A stretch of 64,000 nucleotides of DNA from Poseidonocella pacifica (GCF_900111875.1 NZ_FOJU01000003.1:310001-374000); one strand, 5' to 3'. Positions 17,479 through 27,067 are shown, numbered from the stretch's first letter. A program made the numbers and translations. Notes: generated by a model from the sequence alone, not told the origin.

Positions 17479-18519
17479 TTACATGTTCGTGCCCATGGTA
17501 TGCTCGTCAGCCACGGTGGACTGGGTGTTGCCAAGCTCGGGGTCGGAAACCAGGCCATAGTTCGCGAGCGGGCCATCGGGGCCGGCAATCTCGTCAGAGA
17601 CAAAGAATTCAGCGAATTCCTTGAGGCCGGGGATGACGCCGATGTGGGCCTTCTTGATGTAGAAGAACAGCGGGCGCGATACCGGATACTCACCCGATGC
17701 GATGCTCTCGGTCGACGGTGCCACACCGGACATCGTTGCGACTTTCAGCGTATCGGTGTTGTTCTCGTAGAACGCCAGACCAAACACACCAACACCGTTG
17801 GGGTTGGAGTCGATACGAGCAAGCGTTTCGGTGTAGTCGCCGTCGATATCGACCGATTTACCGTCTGTGCGCACAGCCATACAGGCCGCTTCGGCATCAT
17901 CTTCGGACATGCCGCCGGAGATCATCGCTTCCATCGCGCCCGTATCTTCGCAACCTTGAAGAAGAACCTTTTCTTCGAACACTTCGCGGGTGCCGTGCTT
18001 GGTGCCGGGGATGAACGAGGCGATCTCAACGGCGGGAAGGTCGGCATTGAAGTCGGACCACTGTGCGTGGGGATTGTCGACAAGCGCGCCATCGACCACG
18101 ACCTTCTGGCCCAGAGCATTGTACCAGTCGGACGGGGTGAAGGCCGTGAACTCGGGGCCGTCGAGTTGCGAGGCAAAGACAATCCCGTCGTAGCCGATGC
18201 GCACTTCGATGATTTCCGAAACGCCGGCTTCGGCACAGGCCTTTACTTCTTTCTCGCGGATCGCGCGGGACGCGTTGGCGATGTCGATCGTGTTTTCGCC
18301 CACGCCTTCGCAGAAACGCTTGAGGCCTGCGGAAGAGCCGCCCGATTCCACGACGGGGGTCGGGAAGTCGAAGTTTTCGCCGAAGGCTTCGGCGACGATG
18401 GAGGCATAGGGCAGCACCGTCGAGGAACCAGCGACTTGCACGTTGTCGCGGGCCATGGCCGCAGTTGCGGAAACGGCGGCGATCGTCAGAGTGGAGGCGG
18501 TCAGTTTCACAAGTGACAT
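17479..18519 (-). CDS. pstS: Phosphate ABC transporter substrate-binding protein
   Basis: A 346-residue periplasmic phosphate-binding protein. A signal peptide (about 1-23, ending AMA) precedes DNVQVAGSSTVLPYA, the first phosphate-binding loop. The SGGSSAGLKRF segment and SRAIREKE supply further ligands. It is the first gene of the operon pstS-C-A-B-phoU-phoB, with a Pho box 71 bases upstream. An 18-base hairpin (18547-18564) lies in its leader. Confidence 0.95.
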   Translation of the reverse strand: MSLVKLTASTLTIAAVSATAAMARDNVQVAGSSTVLPYASIVAEAFGENFDFPTPVVESGGSSAGLKRFCEGVGENTIDIANASRAIREKEVKACAEAGVSEIIEVRIGYDGIVFASQLDGPEFTAFTPSDWYNALGQKVVVDGALVDNPHAQWSDFNADLPAVEIASFIPGTKHGTREVFEEKVLLQGCEDTGAMEAMISGGMSEDDAEAACMAVRTDGKSVDIDGDYTETLARIDSNPNGVGVFGLAFYENNTDTLKVATMSGVAPSTESIASGEYPVSRPLFFYIKKAHIGVIPGLKEFAEFFVSDEIAGPDGPLANYGLVSDPELGNTQSTVADEHTMGTNM

Positions 18520-18589
18520 AGGGATCTCACAGTTTGGTCAGGTCCGGGCCGCGTCAGTGCGGCCGCTGTCGCCCTCCTAGGGGTCTTCG

Positions 18590-18618
18590 GTGACGCTAAT
18601 GTAAGCGTTATGTAACAG
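18590..18618 (-). promoter_or_regulatory. Pho box (three PhoB half-repeats) upstream of pstS
   Basis: On the minus strand three 7-base repeats occur at exact 11-base spacing: CTGTTAC (18618-18612), CGCTTAC (18607-18601) and GCGTCAC (18596-18590), separated by A/T-rich tetramers ATAA and ATTA. This is the PhoB direct-repeat pattern (CTGTCAT-N4-CTGTCAC). It lies 71 bases before the pstS start. The same region is also upstream of the divergent hybrid kinase gene. Confidence 0.8.
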
Positions 18619-18737
18619 TATTATGAAATGGCGGGTGCCTCGCGCGAGTTCGGGCAAAAAACTTGAGATGACGACGGGTAAGCCTTTGTTCACCGCGATC
18701 TGGAACGTTGGCCGAGTTGCGGCGGCAGGGAACCTGC

Positions 18738-20915
18738 ATGGAACTGATCACCAAACTCGCGGCCGAGCGGCGCGCGCGCCTCGCGGCGGAGCGCAAGCTG
18801 GAGCTGAAACAGGCGGAACTGGAGGCGGTGAATCGCCGTCTGGCCAAGTCCTCTGGTCAATTTACTGAGCAAATCGCGCAAAAACGTGCTGAGATGGAGC
18901 AGGTTCTCGATGAGAACTTCCGCGTCAAGACCGACCTGACTGTCGCGAACAAACGCGTGCAGATCGCGGAGCGCCGCCTCTGGGATTCGATTGAAACGAT
19001 CGAGGGGGGATTCGCGGTTTTCGACCGGGAGAGCACGCTGGTCATCGCCAATTCCGCATATCTGGAGATTTTCGATGGCCTCGATGTGGTGGGGCCGGGG
19101 ATCGCCTATGCGGATGTTTTGACACTTCTCATGGAGGAAGGGATCGCCGACCCCGAAGACCTCGACCCTCGCGATTGGCGTTCGATGATGCTCGAACGCT
19201 GGGCAGATGGCGCGCGCGCACCAAAGGCAATCCGGACTTGGGAAGACCGCTACCTGCGCCTGATCGATGAGCGTACTGCGGATGGCGAGACGGTATCGCT
19301 GGTCATCGACATCACGGAATCGGTCCTGCGCCAGAAGGAACTCGAAGCAGCTCAGATCCGAGCCGAAGAGGCGAGCCGGACCAAATCGGCATTCCTCGCC
19401 AACATGAGCCATGAGATCCGCACCCCCATGAACGGCGTTGTCGGCATGGCGGAGCTTCTCTCGGAAAGCGCCCTTGATACCGACCAGCATCTTTATGTCG
19501 ATACGATCCGAAATTCCGCCGAAGCTCTGCTTGTAATCATCAATGACGTTCTCGACTACTCCAAGCTAGAAGCACAGCGGATGGTCCTGCACCCTGAGCC
19601 CTTCGATCTGGAGCGGTGTTTGCACGAGGTCCTGCTTCTGTTGCAGCCCGCATGCCGCGAAAAAGGCATCACGCTTGATCTCGACTTTGATCTCTTCATG
19701 CCGACCCGAGTCGTGGGGGATCAGGGGCGCATTCGGCAGATCATGACCAACCTTATCGGCAACGCGGTGAAGTTTACGCCCGAAGGCGGAGTGCAGGTGC
19801 GCGTGACCGGAGTGCCGCCCGCGTCCGGGGAATTGTGCCGGTTGCACATCAGTGTCGAGGATACCGGCATCGGTATCCCCGAGCATCTCGTGCCCGAAGT
19901 TTTCGGCGAATTCAATCAAGTGGAAGATGCGCGGAGCCGCCGGTTTGAGGGAACGGGGCTCGGCTTGTCGATCACTCGGCGACTGGTCGATATGATGGAG
20001 GGGCAGATCTGGGTCGAAAGCGAATTGGGGCTTGGCTCCACCTTCGGTGTAGAGTTGGAGCTTCCGGTGGAGCCCGCCGCCTCTCCGGAGTTGCGCCCCC
20101 TTCCGATCGGAATGGACCGAGTGATGGTGATCGATGCGCGAACATCATCGCGGGTGATCGCGGCCCGGCAGCTTGCACAGCTTGGCCTCCACGTCGAAGA
20201 GGCCGCAGAGATCGGCCCAGCGATCACAGAACCCTCGGTAATCCTGCTCTGTCAAACCTCCGCCGACGACGAATGGCCGGACCTGGAGGCGAAGCTGGAG
20301 AAAGCGGGGCTTACCGCTCCGGTGATATTGGAAACCGATCGGCCCGCCCCACCCCACGGGCCGAAGGCTGTTCTCCGTCCACCTGTCTCCCGCGCGGATC
20401 TGCTTGCCGCACTCTATGATCTTGCGCCGGCCTCAAGCGCTCCGTTGCGCTTTTCCTCCGTGCGCGCAGCGCCGCGTCAGAACCTACAGCCCCTGCAACC
20501 GGACCGGCAAATGCGCCTGCTGCTCGCAGAGGACAACCGGACCAACCGTCTGGTTTTCACCAAAATGATAGCCGGACTGGACCTCGATATTGCCTATGCC
20601 GAGACAGGCAGGGAAGCGGTCGATCAGGTCGCGATGTCACCCCCTGACATCATCTTCATGGATGTGTCGATGCCCGAAATGGATGGCAAAGAGGCGGCGC
20701 GCCTTATTCGTGAGACCGGCGCAGGTGCCGTGATACCGATCATCGCCGTGACCGCACACGCCACCGAGGAAGAAGCCGAAGAGATCCTCGCCGCGGGCAT
20801 GACACACTGCCTGACCAAACCGCTGCGCAAGTCTGAACTCGTCGAGATGATCCGCCGCTATGCCCCGACCGAGGTCCGCTCTCCCTTTGCCGAACCCTTG
20901 CCTGCTTCGGCCTGA
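18738..20915 (+). CDS. Hybrid histidine kinase with PAS, pseudo-receiver and receiver domains
   Basis: A 725-residue cytoplasmic sensor. It begins with a long coiled coil (about 1-75), then a PAS-like domain (about 80-195), HisKA with the phospho-accepting H225 in NMSHEIRTPMNG, and a complete HATPase (VEDTGIGIPEH, RRFEGTGLGLSI). A first receiver-like domain (about 455-560) lacks acidic-pocket residues and its switch lysine position reads LRPPVS, so it looks inactive. The last domain (about 592-715) is an intact receiver with D642 in IIFMDVSMPEMDG. ATG 18738 has AGGG 7 bases upstream. It diverges from the pst operon, and its 3' end overlaps yaaA by 58 bases on the other strand. The partner is unknown. 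Confidence 0.88.
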   Translation: MELITKLAAERRARLAAERKLELKQAELEAVNRRLAKSSGQFTEQIAQKRAEMEQVLDENFRVKTDLTVANKRVQIAERRLWDSIETIEGGFAVFDRESTLVIANSAYLEIFDGLDVVGPGIAYADVLTLLMEEGIADPEDLDPRDWRSMMLERWADGARAPKAIRTWEDRYLRLIDERTADGETVSLVIDITESVLRQKELEAAQIRAEEASRTKSAFLANMSHEIRTPMNGVVGMAELLSESALDTDQHLYVDTIRNSAEALLVIINDVLDYSKLEAQRMVLHPEPFDLERCLHEVLLLLQPACREKGITLDLDFDLFMPTRVVGDQGRIRQIMTNLIGNAVKFTPEGGVQVRVTGVPPASGELCRLHISVEDTGIGIPEHLVPEVFGEFNQVEDARSRRFEGTGLGLSITRRLVDMMEGQIWVESELGLGSTFGVELELPVEPAASPELRPLPIGMDRVMVIDARTSSRVIAARQLAQLGLHVEEAAEIGPAITEPSVILLCQTSADDEWPDLEAKLEKAGLTAPVILETDRPAPPHGPKAVLRPPVSRADLLAALYDLAPASSAPLRFSSVRAAPRQNLQPLQPDRQMRLLLAEDNRTNRLVFTKMIAGLDLDIAYAETGREAVDQVAMSPPDIIFMDVSMPEMDGKEAARLIRETGAGAVIPIIAVTAHATEEEAEEILAAGMTHCLTKPLRKSELVEMIRRYAPTEVRSPFAEPLPASA

Positions 20916-21676
20916 GCCGGACGTAGGAAGGCGGGACGATCCGCTTCCGACAGGTCGGGGACATACCGGTATCCCGCGATATCGAAATCCAGCAACGCTT
21001 CCGGGTCGGTCAACCGATGCTGAATTACGAAACGGGCCATCGCGCCCCGGGCTTTCTTGGCGTAAAACGAGACGATCTTTGGGCCTGCGGGTTTTTCCTC
21101 ATAGAAAATCGGCGTGACCACACGCAGGTTCAGTGCGCCCTCTGCAACCGCCCCGAAATACTCCTGACTTGCACAATTGATCAGCCACTTCGTCCCCAAC
21201 CGCGCAGCTTGAGCATTCAGGGCCTCGGAAATCCGCTCGCCCCAGAATTGGTAGAGGTTCCGGCCACGGTCCGTTGCAAGGCGGCTGCCCATTTCCAACC
21301 GATAGGGCTGAATGGCATCAAAGGGGCGCAAGACGCCATAGAGTCCGGACAGGATCCGCAGTCGGTCCTGCGCCCAGAGCAACTCATCGTGGTCGAGCGA
21401 GGCGGCCTCCAACCCCTGATACGTATCCCCTGCGAAGGCGAAGGCTGCGGGGCGGGTGTCTTCCGGCTCCGGGGTTTCGGCGTAGTCCTGAAAACGTGCG
21501 TGGTTGAGACGCGCCAGATCTTCGGACAGGCCCATGAGCCGGCGCAAATCCTCGACACCTAGAGTGCGCGCCACACGGACCAACTCCATGGCCTCGGCCT
21601 CGAAGTGTGGCGCTGTGCAGGCGATATCCCGCGGTGACCAGTCAAGTTTCTTCGCGGGTGAAATCGCAATCAGCAT
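20858..21676 (-). CDS. yaaA: Peroxide stress protein YaaA (UPF0246)
   Basis: A 272-residue member of the YaaA/DUF328 family, which limits intracellular iron and DNA damage during peroxide stress and binds DNA. The start MLIAISPAKKLDW, the FxGDxYxGL region (FAGDTYQGLEA), LSGLYGVLRPFD and INCASQEYF are family signatures. Residues 255-272 run over the 3' end of the hybrid kinase gene on the opposite strand; this is real overlap, since both reading frames end there naturally. It lies 28 bases downstream of recQ on the same strand. Confidence 0.9.
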   Translation of the reverse strand: MLIAISPAKKLDWSPRDIACTAPHFEAEAMELVRVARTLGVEDLRRLMGLSEDLARLNHARFQDYAETPEPEDTRPAAFAFAGDTYQGLEAASLDHDELLWAQDRLRILSGLYGVLRPFDAIQPYRLEMGSRLATDRGRNLYQFWGERISEALNAQAARLGTKWLINCASQEYFGAVAEGALNLRVVTPIFYEEKPAGPKIVSFYAKKARGAMARFVIQHRLTDPEALLDFDIAGYRYVPDLSEADRPAFLRPAQAEAGKGSAKGERTSVGA

Positions 21677-21704
21677 CGGCGTCTCCTTTGATTGGGAGGG
21701 CTAA

Positions 21705-23744
21705 CTAGCCCGCTGCCCGCAGCACGTCCAGAAAGGCGGCCCCGAACCGTTCCGCCCTGCGATCACCCAGCAACCGGCCAAGGTCTTCTTCGCTTCGGGG
21801 GCGCGACTGTGCGACCTTGGCGATCAGGCTGGCCGAACAGCTTAGCGGCTTGTCGATACCGCTTTCACCGCGCGCAAGCTCACTCTGTGCCTTCAAAAGC
21901 TGATCATAGAGCGATCCCGCATCTGAACCGGCAAGTCGGCGACGGTTTGGGTGCACGTCCTCGACCGAACCGTTGATGACCTCAAGGAATACGCGGCCAT
22001 ATTTCTCCAACTTCTTGGCCCCGACCCCGGAAATTCCGGCCATCTGGTCGAGATCCGCTGGCCGCGTCTCCGCCATCTCAATAAGCGTGCGATCGGCAAA
22101 GATCACATAGGCAGGAACGGTCGCCGCCTCCGCGAGTGCGCGCCGTTTGGCCTTGAGGGCTGACAGAAGCGGCGCGTCTTCGTCGCGAACCATGGCTTTC
22201 ACTGCGGGGCGCCGGTTTGCAACCTGCAACGTATCCTTGCGCAGGATGATCGACTCCTCGCCGCGCAGGATCGCGCGCGCGGGTTCGGTCATCCGCAGTG
22301 CCCCGTGGCGTTCAGGATCAGGACGGACCAGATCATGACCCATCATCTGGCGAAACACCGCCTGCCACTGACGTTTGTCATATTCCCCGCCGACGCCAAA
22401 GGTGGGCAGGCTCTGATGGCCCCGTTGGCGCACCTTGTCGGTCTCGTTCCCCAGCAGGATATCGACCAGATGGCCCGTGCCGAAATTCTCTCCCGTGCGT
22501 AGAATGGCCGAGAGCGCCTTTCGAACAGCCGTGGTGGCGTCGAACGTCTCTGGCGGCTGATCGCAAAGATCGCATTTGCCGCAGGGTTTGCTCTCTTCCC
22601 CGAAATAGCCCAGCAGGATCTGTCTGCGACACCCGATCGCCTCTGCCAGACCGAGCAGCGCGTTGAGCCGGGCGTGATCCGCGCCGCGGCGCTCCGGCGG
22701 GGCCAGACCCTCGTCAATCTGGGACCGGCGCAGACGAATGTCCTCCGGGCCGAAGAGGGTCAGCGTCTCTGCGGCCTCTCCATCCCTGCCCGCGCGGCCG
22801 ATCTCCTGATAGTAGGACTCGATACTTTTGGGCAGATCCGCATGCGCGACCCAGCGGATATCGGGCTTATCGACACCCATGCCAAAGGCCACGGTAGCAA
22901 CCACAATAAGGCCATCCTCACGCTGGAACCGGGTTTCGACGACGCGCCGGTCTTCGGCCTCCATACCGCCGTGATAGTGGCAGGCAATATGCCCCGCCTC
23001 GCGCAGCGCCCGCGCAATTGCTTCGGTCTTGGCGCGAGTCCCGCAATAGACGATGCCGGACTGGCCCTTGCGCGCTTCAGCGAAGTCGAGGATCTGGCGG
23101 CGTGGGCCGTCTTTTACGGCAAAGGCGAGATGGATATTCGGACGGTCAAATCCCCGAAGGAACGTGCGGGGCGTCTCCCCATCAAAGAGCTTTTCCACGA
23201 TTTCGGTTCGAGTTTCAGCGTCCGCCGTCGCGGTAAAGGCGGCAAGCGGCACATCGAGCGCCCGGCGCAGCGCCCCAATACGCAGGTAGTCGGGGCGGAA
23301 GTCGTGGCCCCACTGGCTGACGCAATGGGCTTCATCGACGGCGATTTGGGTAACCCCGATACGGCGAAGCATCCGCACCGCGCCTTCGGAGCCAAGCCGC
23401 TCGGGCGCCATGTAGAGCAGTTTGAGCCTGCCCGCTTCGAGCGCCGACCAAACCTCGTCGGTTTCCTCTTGGGTATTTCCGGATGTCAGTGCGCCCGCTT
23501 CGACCCCCGCCTCGCGTAACGCGCGGACCTGATCCCGCATGAGCGCAATCAAAGGGGAGATGACGACCGTGACGCCCTCGCGAAGCAAGGCTGGAAGCTG
23601 GAAGCAGAGGGATTTACCGCCACCCGTCGGCATGATCGCAAGCACATTTTCCGCGGCTGCTACGGCTTCGACGATCTCGCCCTGACCGGGACGAAAGCCA
23701 TCAAATCCGAATACGTCCCGGAGAAGTCCGTTCGCGTCCGTCAT
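21705..23744 (-). CDS. recQ: ATP-dependent DNA helicase RecQ
   Basis: A 679-residue 3'-5' DNA helicase for recombination and fork repair. The helicase core has Walker A MPTGGGKS (about 41-48), the DEAH-like box DEAHCVSQWGHDFR and motif VI QEIGRAGRDG. The RQC zinc motif follows (CRRQILLGYFGE, CGKCDLC), then a winged helix and a C-terminal HRDC domain (about 510-590). The tail beyond the HRDC domain (RRLAGSDAGSLYDQLLK) carries a second HRDC-like stretch. It is followed by yaaA 28 bases later. Confidence 0.94.
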   Translation of the reverse strand: MTDANGLLRDVFGFDGFRPGQGEIVEAVAAAENVLAIMPTGGGKSLCFQLPALLREGVTVVISPLIALMRDQVRALREAGVEAGALTSGNTQEETDEVWSALEAGRLKLLYMAPERLGSEGAVRMLRRIGVTQIAVDEAHCVSQWGHDFRPDYLRIGALRRALDVPLAAFTATADAETRTEIVEKLFDGETPRTFLRGFDRPNIHLAFAVKDGPRRQILDFAEARKGQSGIVYCGTRAKTEAIARALREAGHIACHYHGGMEAEDRRVVETRFQREDGLIVVATVAFGMGVDKPDIRWVAHADLPKSIESYYQEIGRAGRDGEAAETLTLFGPEDIRLRRSQIDEGLAPPERRGADHARLNALLGLAEAIGCRRQILLGYFGEESKPCGKCDLCDQPPETFDATTAVRKALSAILRTGENFGTGHLVDILLGNETDKVRQRGHQSLPTFGVGGEYDKRQWQAVFRQMMGHDLVRPDPERHGALRMTEPARAILRGEESIILRKDTLQVANRRPAVKAMVRDEDAPLLSALKAKRRALAEAATVPAYVIFADRTLIEMAETRPADLDQMAGISGVGAKKLEKYGRVFLEVINGSVEDVHPNRRRLAGSDAGSLYDQLLKAQSELARGESGIDKPLSCSASLIAKVAQSRPRSEEDLGRLLGDRRAERFGAAFLDVLRAAG

Positions 23745-23810
23745 GCCACCTGCCCACTATATCTGCCTCTTGCGGGACAATCCCACACCAAGACTAGCGC
23801 GGCAAGGGTG

Positions 23811-24098
23811 TCAGAGAAAGAACCCGACGTTGTTCTGAAGAACGATCCGAAGCGCGATAAGAATGATGAATGCGACCAGCGGTGCAAGGTCAAGCCCGCC
23901 CATCGGGGGCAGGAAACGCCGGATCGGCGCATAGACCGGCTCCAGCAGACGATTGAGCCCGTACCAGATTTGCGCGACGAGCGGCTGGCGGGTGTTCAAC
24001 ACCTGAAAGCTGATGAGCCAGCTCATGATGATATGCGCAATCATGATGAACCACACGACATCAAGGATCAGCATGATGATCTGATAGAGCGACTGCAT
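23811..24098 (-). CDS. YggT family membrane protein
   Basis: A 95-residue inner-membrane protein with two hydrophobic segments (about 5-28 and 70-92) around the conserved loop LLEPVYAPIRRFLPPMGGLDLAP-type stretch. YggT proteins have been linked to osmotic or ion homeostasis and septum function, but the biochemical role is open. I start at MQSLYQ (ATG 24098); the 20 extra codons upstream have no membrane-protein character. It sits alone between recQ and the divergent thioesterase gene. Confidence 0.88.
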   Translation of the reverse strand: MQSLYQIIMLILDVVWFIMIAHIIMSWLISFQVLNTRQPLVAQIWYGLNRLLEPVYAPIRRFLPPMGGLDLAPLVAFIILIALRIVLQNNVGFFL

Positions 24099-24226
24099 CT
24101 GAAACGGCCTCTTTGCTTTTGTTCGGCCCGACCTAAGCACAGAACGGCAAAAGAGCAAGTCTTCCGCCGCGTTGTGGTTGACGAAGCGTCTGCGCGATGC
24201 TCCATCCGGTGCAAAAGGACAGACCG

Positions 24227-24763
24227 ATGTACCCCGTTTTCCGCTTCACCAAGGAAATGCTGGCCGCGCGCCGTTTGGAGCCACTTTCGCCGCTGGGCAC
24301 GCATGTGTCGCATCACATTTGCTGGCCTTGGGACATCGACCTTTGGATGGAGCTCAACAACGGCCGGACGCTCACGTTCTATGATCTGGGTCGGATACCG
24401 CTGGCGGTGCGGGTCGGACTGGCGCGTATCCTGTCCGAGAAGAAGCTGGGAATGGTGATTGCCGGGGCTTCTGTACGCTATCGGCGCAGGATCCGCGTCT
24501 TTGAACGGGTAGAGATGCGCTCCCGCGCGGTGTGTTGGGACGACCGGTTTCTCTATGTGGAACAAGCGATGTTCAAGGCGGGGGGCGAATGCGCGAACCA
24601 CGCGCTCCTGCGCTGCGCCGTGACCGGACCTTCGGGGATCGTGCCGCCCGGGGAGGCCGCCCCGAGCTTTGGCCCCTCTCCTGACATGCCGGAATGGGTC
24701 CGGGCGTGGAGCGAGGCGGATGCGACACGCCCATGGCCCCCGATGCAGGAGTCCCTTGCCTGA
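24227..24763 (+). CDS. Acyl-CoA thioesterase-like protein (4HBT hotdog fold)
   Basis: A 178-residue hotdog-fold protein of the YbgC/4HBT type. The helix start DIDLWMELNNGRTLTFYDLGR matches the family's substrate region, in which an Asp/Glu or Asn near the N-terminus helps catalysis. The beta sheet follows (VIAGASVRYRRRIRVFERV). ATG 24227 is preceded by AAAAGGA (24213-24219). The gene ends 46 bases before the transporter gene, so the two may be co-transcribed. The acyl substrate cannot be inferred. Confidence 0.8.
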   Translation: MYPVFRFTKEMLAARRLEPLSPLGTHVSHHICWPWDIDLWMELNNGRTLTFYDLGRIPLAVRVGLARILSEKKLGMVIAGASVRYRRRIRVFERVEMRSRAVCWDDRFLYVEQAMFKAGGECANHALLRCAVTGPSGIVPPGEAAPSFGPSPDMPEWVRAWSEADATRPWPPMQESLA

Positions 24764-24809
24764 GCCGGAGAAAGCCTGTCATATCCGCTCGAAACGAGCA
24801 GGACATTTG

Positions 24810-26174
24810 ATGACCACGTTGCGCAAGCGGATCTGGGGCTGGTATTTCTTCGACTGGGCGAGCCAACCCTACAACACGCTATTGCTGACCTTTGTCTTCG
24901 CCCCTTACATCAAGGATCTCATCGGCGATGGCGCAGAGGCGCAATCGGTCTGGGGGTTCGGTATCGGCCTTGCCGGGCTCGTGATCGCGCTCACCGCACC
25001 GATACTTGGCGCGCTCGCTGATGTCTCTGGCCACCGGATGCGCTGGATCAAGGTATTCTCTGTTTTCTACATCATCGGCGCGGGGGGCCTGTGGTGGGCG
25101 GCACCTGACAGTTATAACTTGCTGCAAATCATGATCTTTTTCGCGATCGGTCTGATAGGGATGGAGTTCGCGACGATCTTCACGAATTCCATGCTCCCCG
25201 ACCTTGGCCCGAAAGAGGCCATCGGCCGCATATCGGGAAACGGATGGGCCTTTGGCTATCTCGGCGGGCTTTTCGCGCTGGTTCTGATGCTGTTTTTCTT
25301 CGCAGAAAGTGCCGAAACCGGCCGCACACTGATCGGGTTCGATCCTGCCGTGCTTGGCTTTGACACTGCGGCGCGGGAGGGTACGCGAAGCGTGGGGCCC
25401 TTCGTCGCGATATGGTTTGCCGTATTCATGATCCCTTTCTTTGCGTTCGTGCGAGACCCCAAACCACCCAAAGCGCCACGGGGCGCCACACTCATCGCCC
25501 TGAAGCGCCTGCGGGATACGATCCGCACCATCCCCCGGCAACGCTCCCTCTTCGCCTTTCTCGGCTCCTCCATGCTCTATCGCGACGCTCTGAACGGGAT
25601 CTATGCGTTCGGCGGCATCTATGCGGCGGGTGTGCTTGACTGGTCGGTGGTGAACGTCGGGATATTCGGTCTGATCGCCATCATTGCCGGGGCGGGTTTC
25701 GCCTGGGCGGGCGGTATGCTGGATGCGCGTCTTGGGCCCAAGCCCGTGCTGATCCTTTCGATCACCGCCTTGACGATTGCCACGATCTGTACGGTCTTCA
25801 TCACGCGGCACAGTGTGCTGGGGATGGCGGTGCCTGCGGGATCGCCGCTCCCCGACTATGCCTTTTACCTGATCGGAGCGGTCGTGGGGGGCGCGGGCGG
25901 CGTGCTGCAATCCTCCAGCCGCTCCATGATGGTCTATCAGGCCGATCCAGAGCGCATGACCGAAGCCTTCGGCCTCTATGCGCTCTCTGGCAAGGCCACC
26001 AGCTTCATCGCACCGCTCAGCATCGGGGCGCTCACCGCGCTGAGCGGCAGCCAGCAAATCGGTGTTACACCGCTGATCTTGCTTTTCCTGCTGGGTCTCT
26101 ACCTGCTACGCTGGGTCAAAGCAGAGGGAGACACCCCCGAATGGCAGGCAAATCCATCCTCAGCGCCGCACTGA
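24810..26174 (+). CDS. UMF1-type major facilitator transporter (Atg22-like)
   Basis: A 454-residue membrane protein with about twelve helices. The opening IWGWYFFDWASQPYNTLLLTFVFAPY-type segment (about 7-30) is the hallmark of the UMF1/Atg22 branch of the major facilitator superfamily. Family members in fungi export amino acids from the vacuole; bacterial substrates are unknown. I start at MTTLRKR (ATG 24810) with AGGA just upstream, not at the earlier open frame. The 3' end overlaps the next gene by 34 bases. Confidence 0.88.
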   Translation: MTTLRKRIWGWYFFDWASQPYNTLLLTFVFAPYIKDLIGDGAEAQSVWGFGIGLAGLVIALTAPILGALADVSGHRMRWIKVFSVFYIIGAGGLWWAAPDSYNLLQIMIFFAIGLIGMEFATIFTNSMLPDLGPKEAIGRISGNGWAFGYLGGLFALVLMLFFFAESAETGRTLIGFDPAVLGFDTAAREGTRSVGPFVAIWFAVFMIPFFAFVRDPKPPKAPRGATLIALKRLRDTIRTIPRQRSLFAFLGSSMLYRDALNGIYAFGGIYAAGVLDWSVVNVGIFGLIAIIAGAGFAWAGGMLDARLGPKPVLILSITALTIATICTVFITRHSVLGMAVPAGSPLPDYAFYLIGAVVGGAGGVLQSSSRSMMVYQADPERMTEAFGLYALSGKATSFIAPLSIGALTALSGSQQIGVTPLILLFLLGLYLLRWVKAEGDTPEWQANPSSAPH

Positions 26175-27067
26175 TCGGGCTGTTTCTGACCGCTTGCGGC
26201 CAGAGCACTCCCATCACCAGCAGCGCCAACGACGCGGCTCCGGCCGCTGTTCCCGCGCCTCTGGCCAGTGTACCGGCAAAGCGGCTCTTTGGCGCGGAAC
26301 CCCGCCCGACCGCCCAGACGCCGGCCTCCTACGGCAGCTATGCCAAGGGGTGCCTCGCCGGGGCCGCGCAACTTGCCGAAACAGGCCCGACATGGCAGGC
26401 GATGCGCCTGTCGCGCAATCGAAACTGGGGCCATCCCGTGCTGATCGACTATCTGCGCGACCTCAGCGCCAAGGCCGCGCGACAACCGGGTTGGGAAGGG
26501 CTGTATATCGGCGATCTGAGTCAGCCCCGCGGCGGGCCGATGTTGACCGGCCATGCCAGTCATCAGATGGGCCTCGACGCCGATATCTGGCTGCTGCCTG
26601 CGTCCCGGCTTGATCTCAGTTCGGGCGAACGGGAGGCGCTGTCCTCCCTTTCCCTGCGGCGGTCAAGCGGTGCCTTCGTCAATTCGGAGTGGACCCCGCA
26701 ACACCACCAGATCCTCAAGGCCGCAGCATCGGACCCACGCGTCGCGCGCATCTTTGTCTTTCCCGGTGCCAAGGTTCAGATGTGCGGTGATGAGACGGGC
26801 GACCGTGAATGGCTTCGGAAAATCCGGCCATGGTGGGGGCATCACTATCATTTCCACGTGCGCCTGAACTGTCCGTCGGGATTGGCGGGGTGCGTCAATC
26901 AGGACCCGCCGCCCCCGGGTGATGGCTGTGCCGATGCTCAGGCGTGGGTCAACAACATCCTCAACCCGCCGCCGCCTGACCCCAATGCACCGGCCCCCGC
27001 GCCCCGCTCGGAACTGACCCTCGCGTCGTTGCCTGCTCAATGCGTCTCCGTATTACAGGCGCCCTAG
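26141..27067 (+). CDS. mepA: Penicillin-insensitive murein endopeptidase (M74)
   Basis: A 308-residue zinc peptidase that cuts the D-Ala-mDAP crosslinks of peptidoglycan. A lipoprotein-type signal (LTAC, Cys about 19) suggests outer-membrane anchoring. The metal and catalytic residues lie in GHASHQMGLDADIW and WWGHHYHFHVRLNCP, as in MepA. The C-terminal tail is rich in Pro and Asp-Pro repeats. The start overlaps the transporter gene by 34 bases, and the end overlaps the phytase-like gene by 28 bases, so these three appear to be one transcript. Confidence 0.9.
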   Translation: MAGKSILSAALIGLFLTACGQSTPITSSANDAAPAAVPAPLASVPAKRLFGAEPRPTAQTPASYGSYAKGCLAGAAQLAETGPTWQAMRLSRNRNWGHPVLIDYLRDLSAKAARQPGWEGLYIGDLSQPRGGPMLTGHASHQMGLDADIWLLPASRLDLSSGEREALSSLSLRRSSGAFVNSEWTPQHHQILKAAASDPRVARIFVFPGAKVQMCGDETGDREWLRKIRPWWGHHYHFHVRLNCPSGLAGCVNQDPPPPGDGCADAQAWVNNILNPPPPDPNAPAPAPRSELTLASLPAQCVSVLQAP

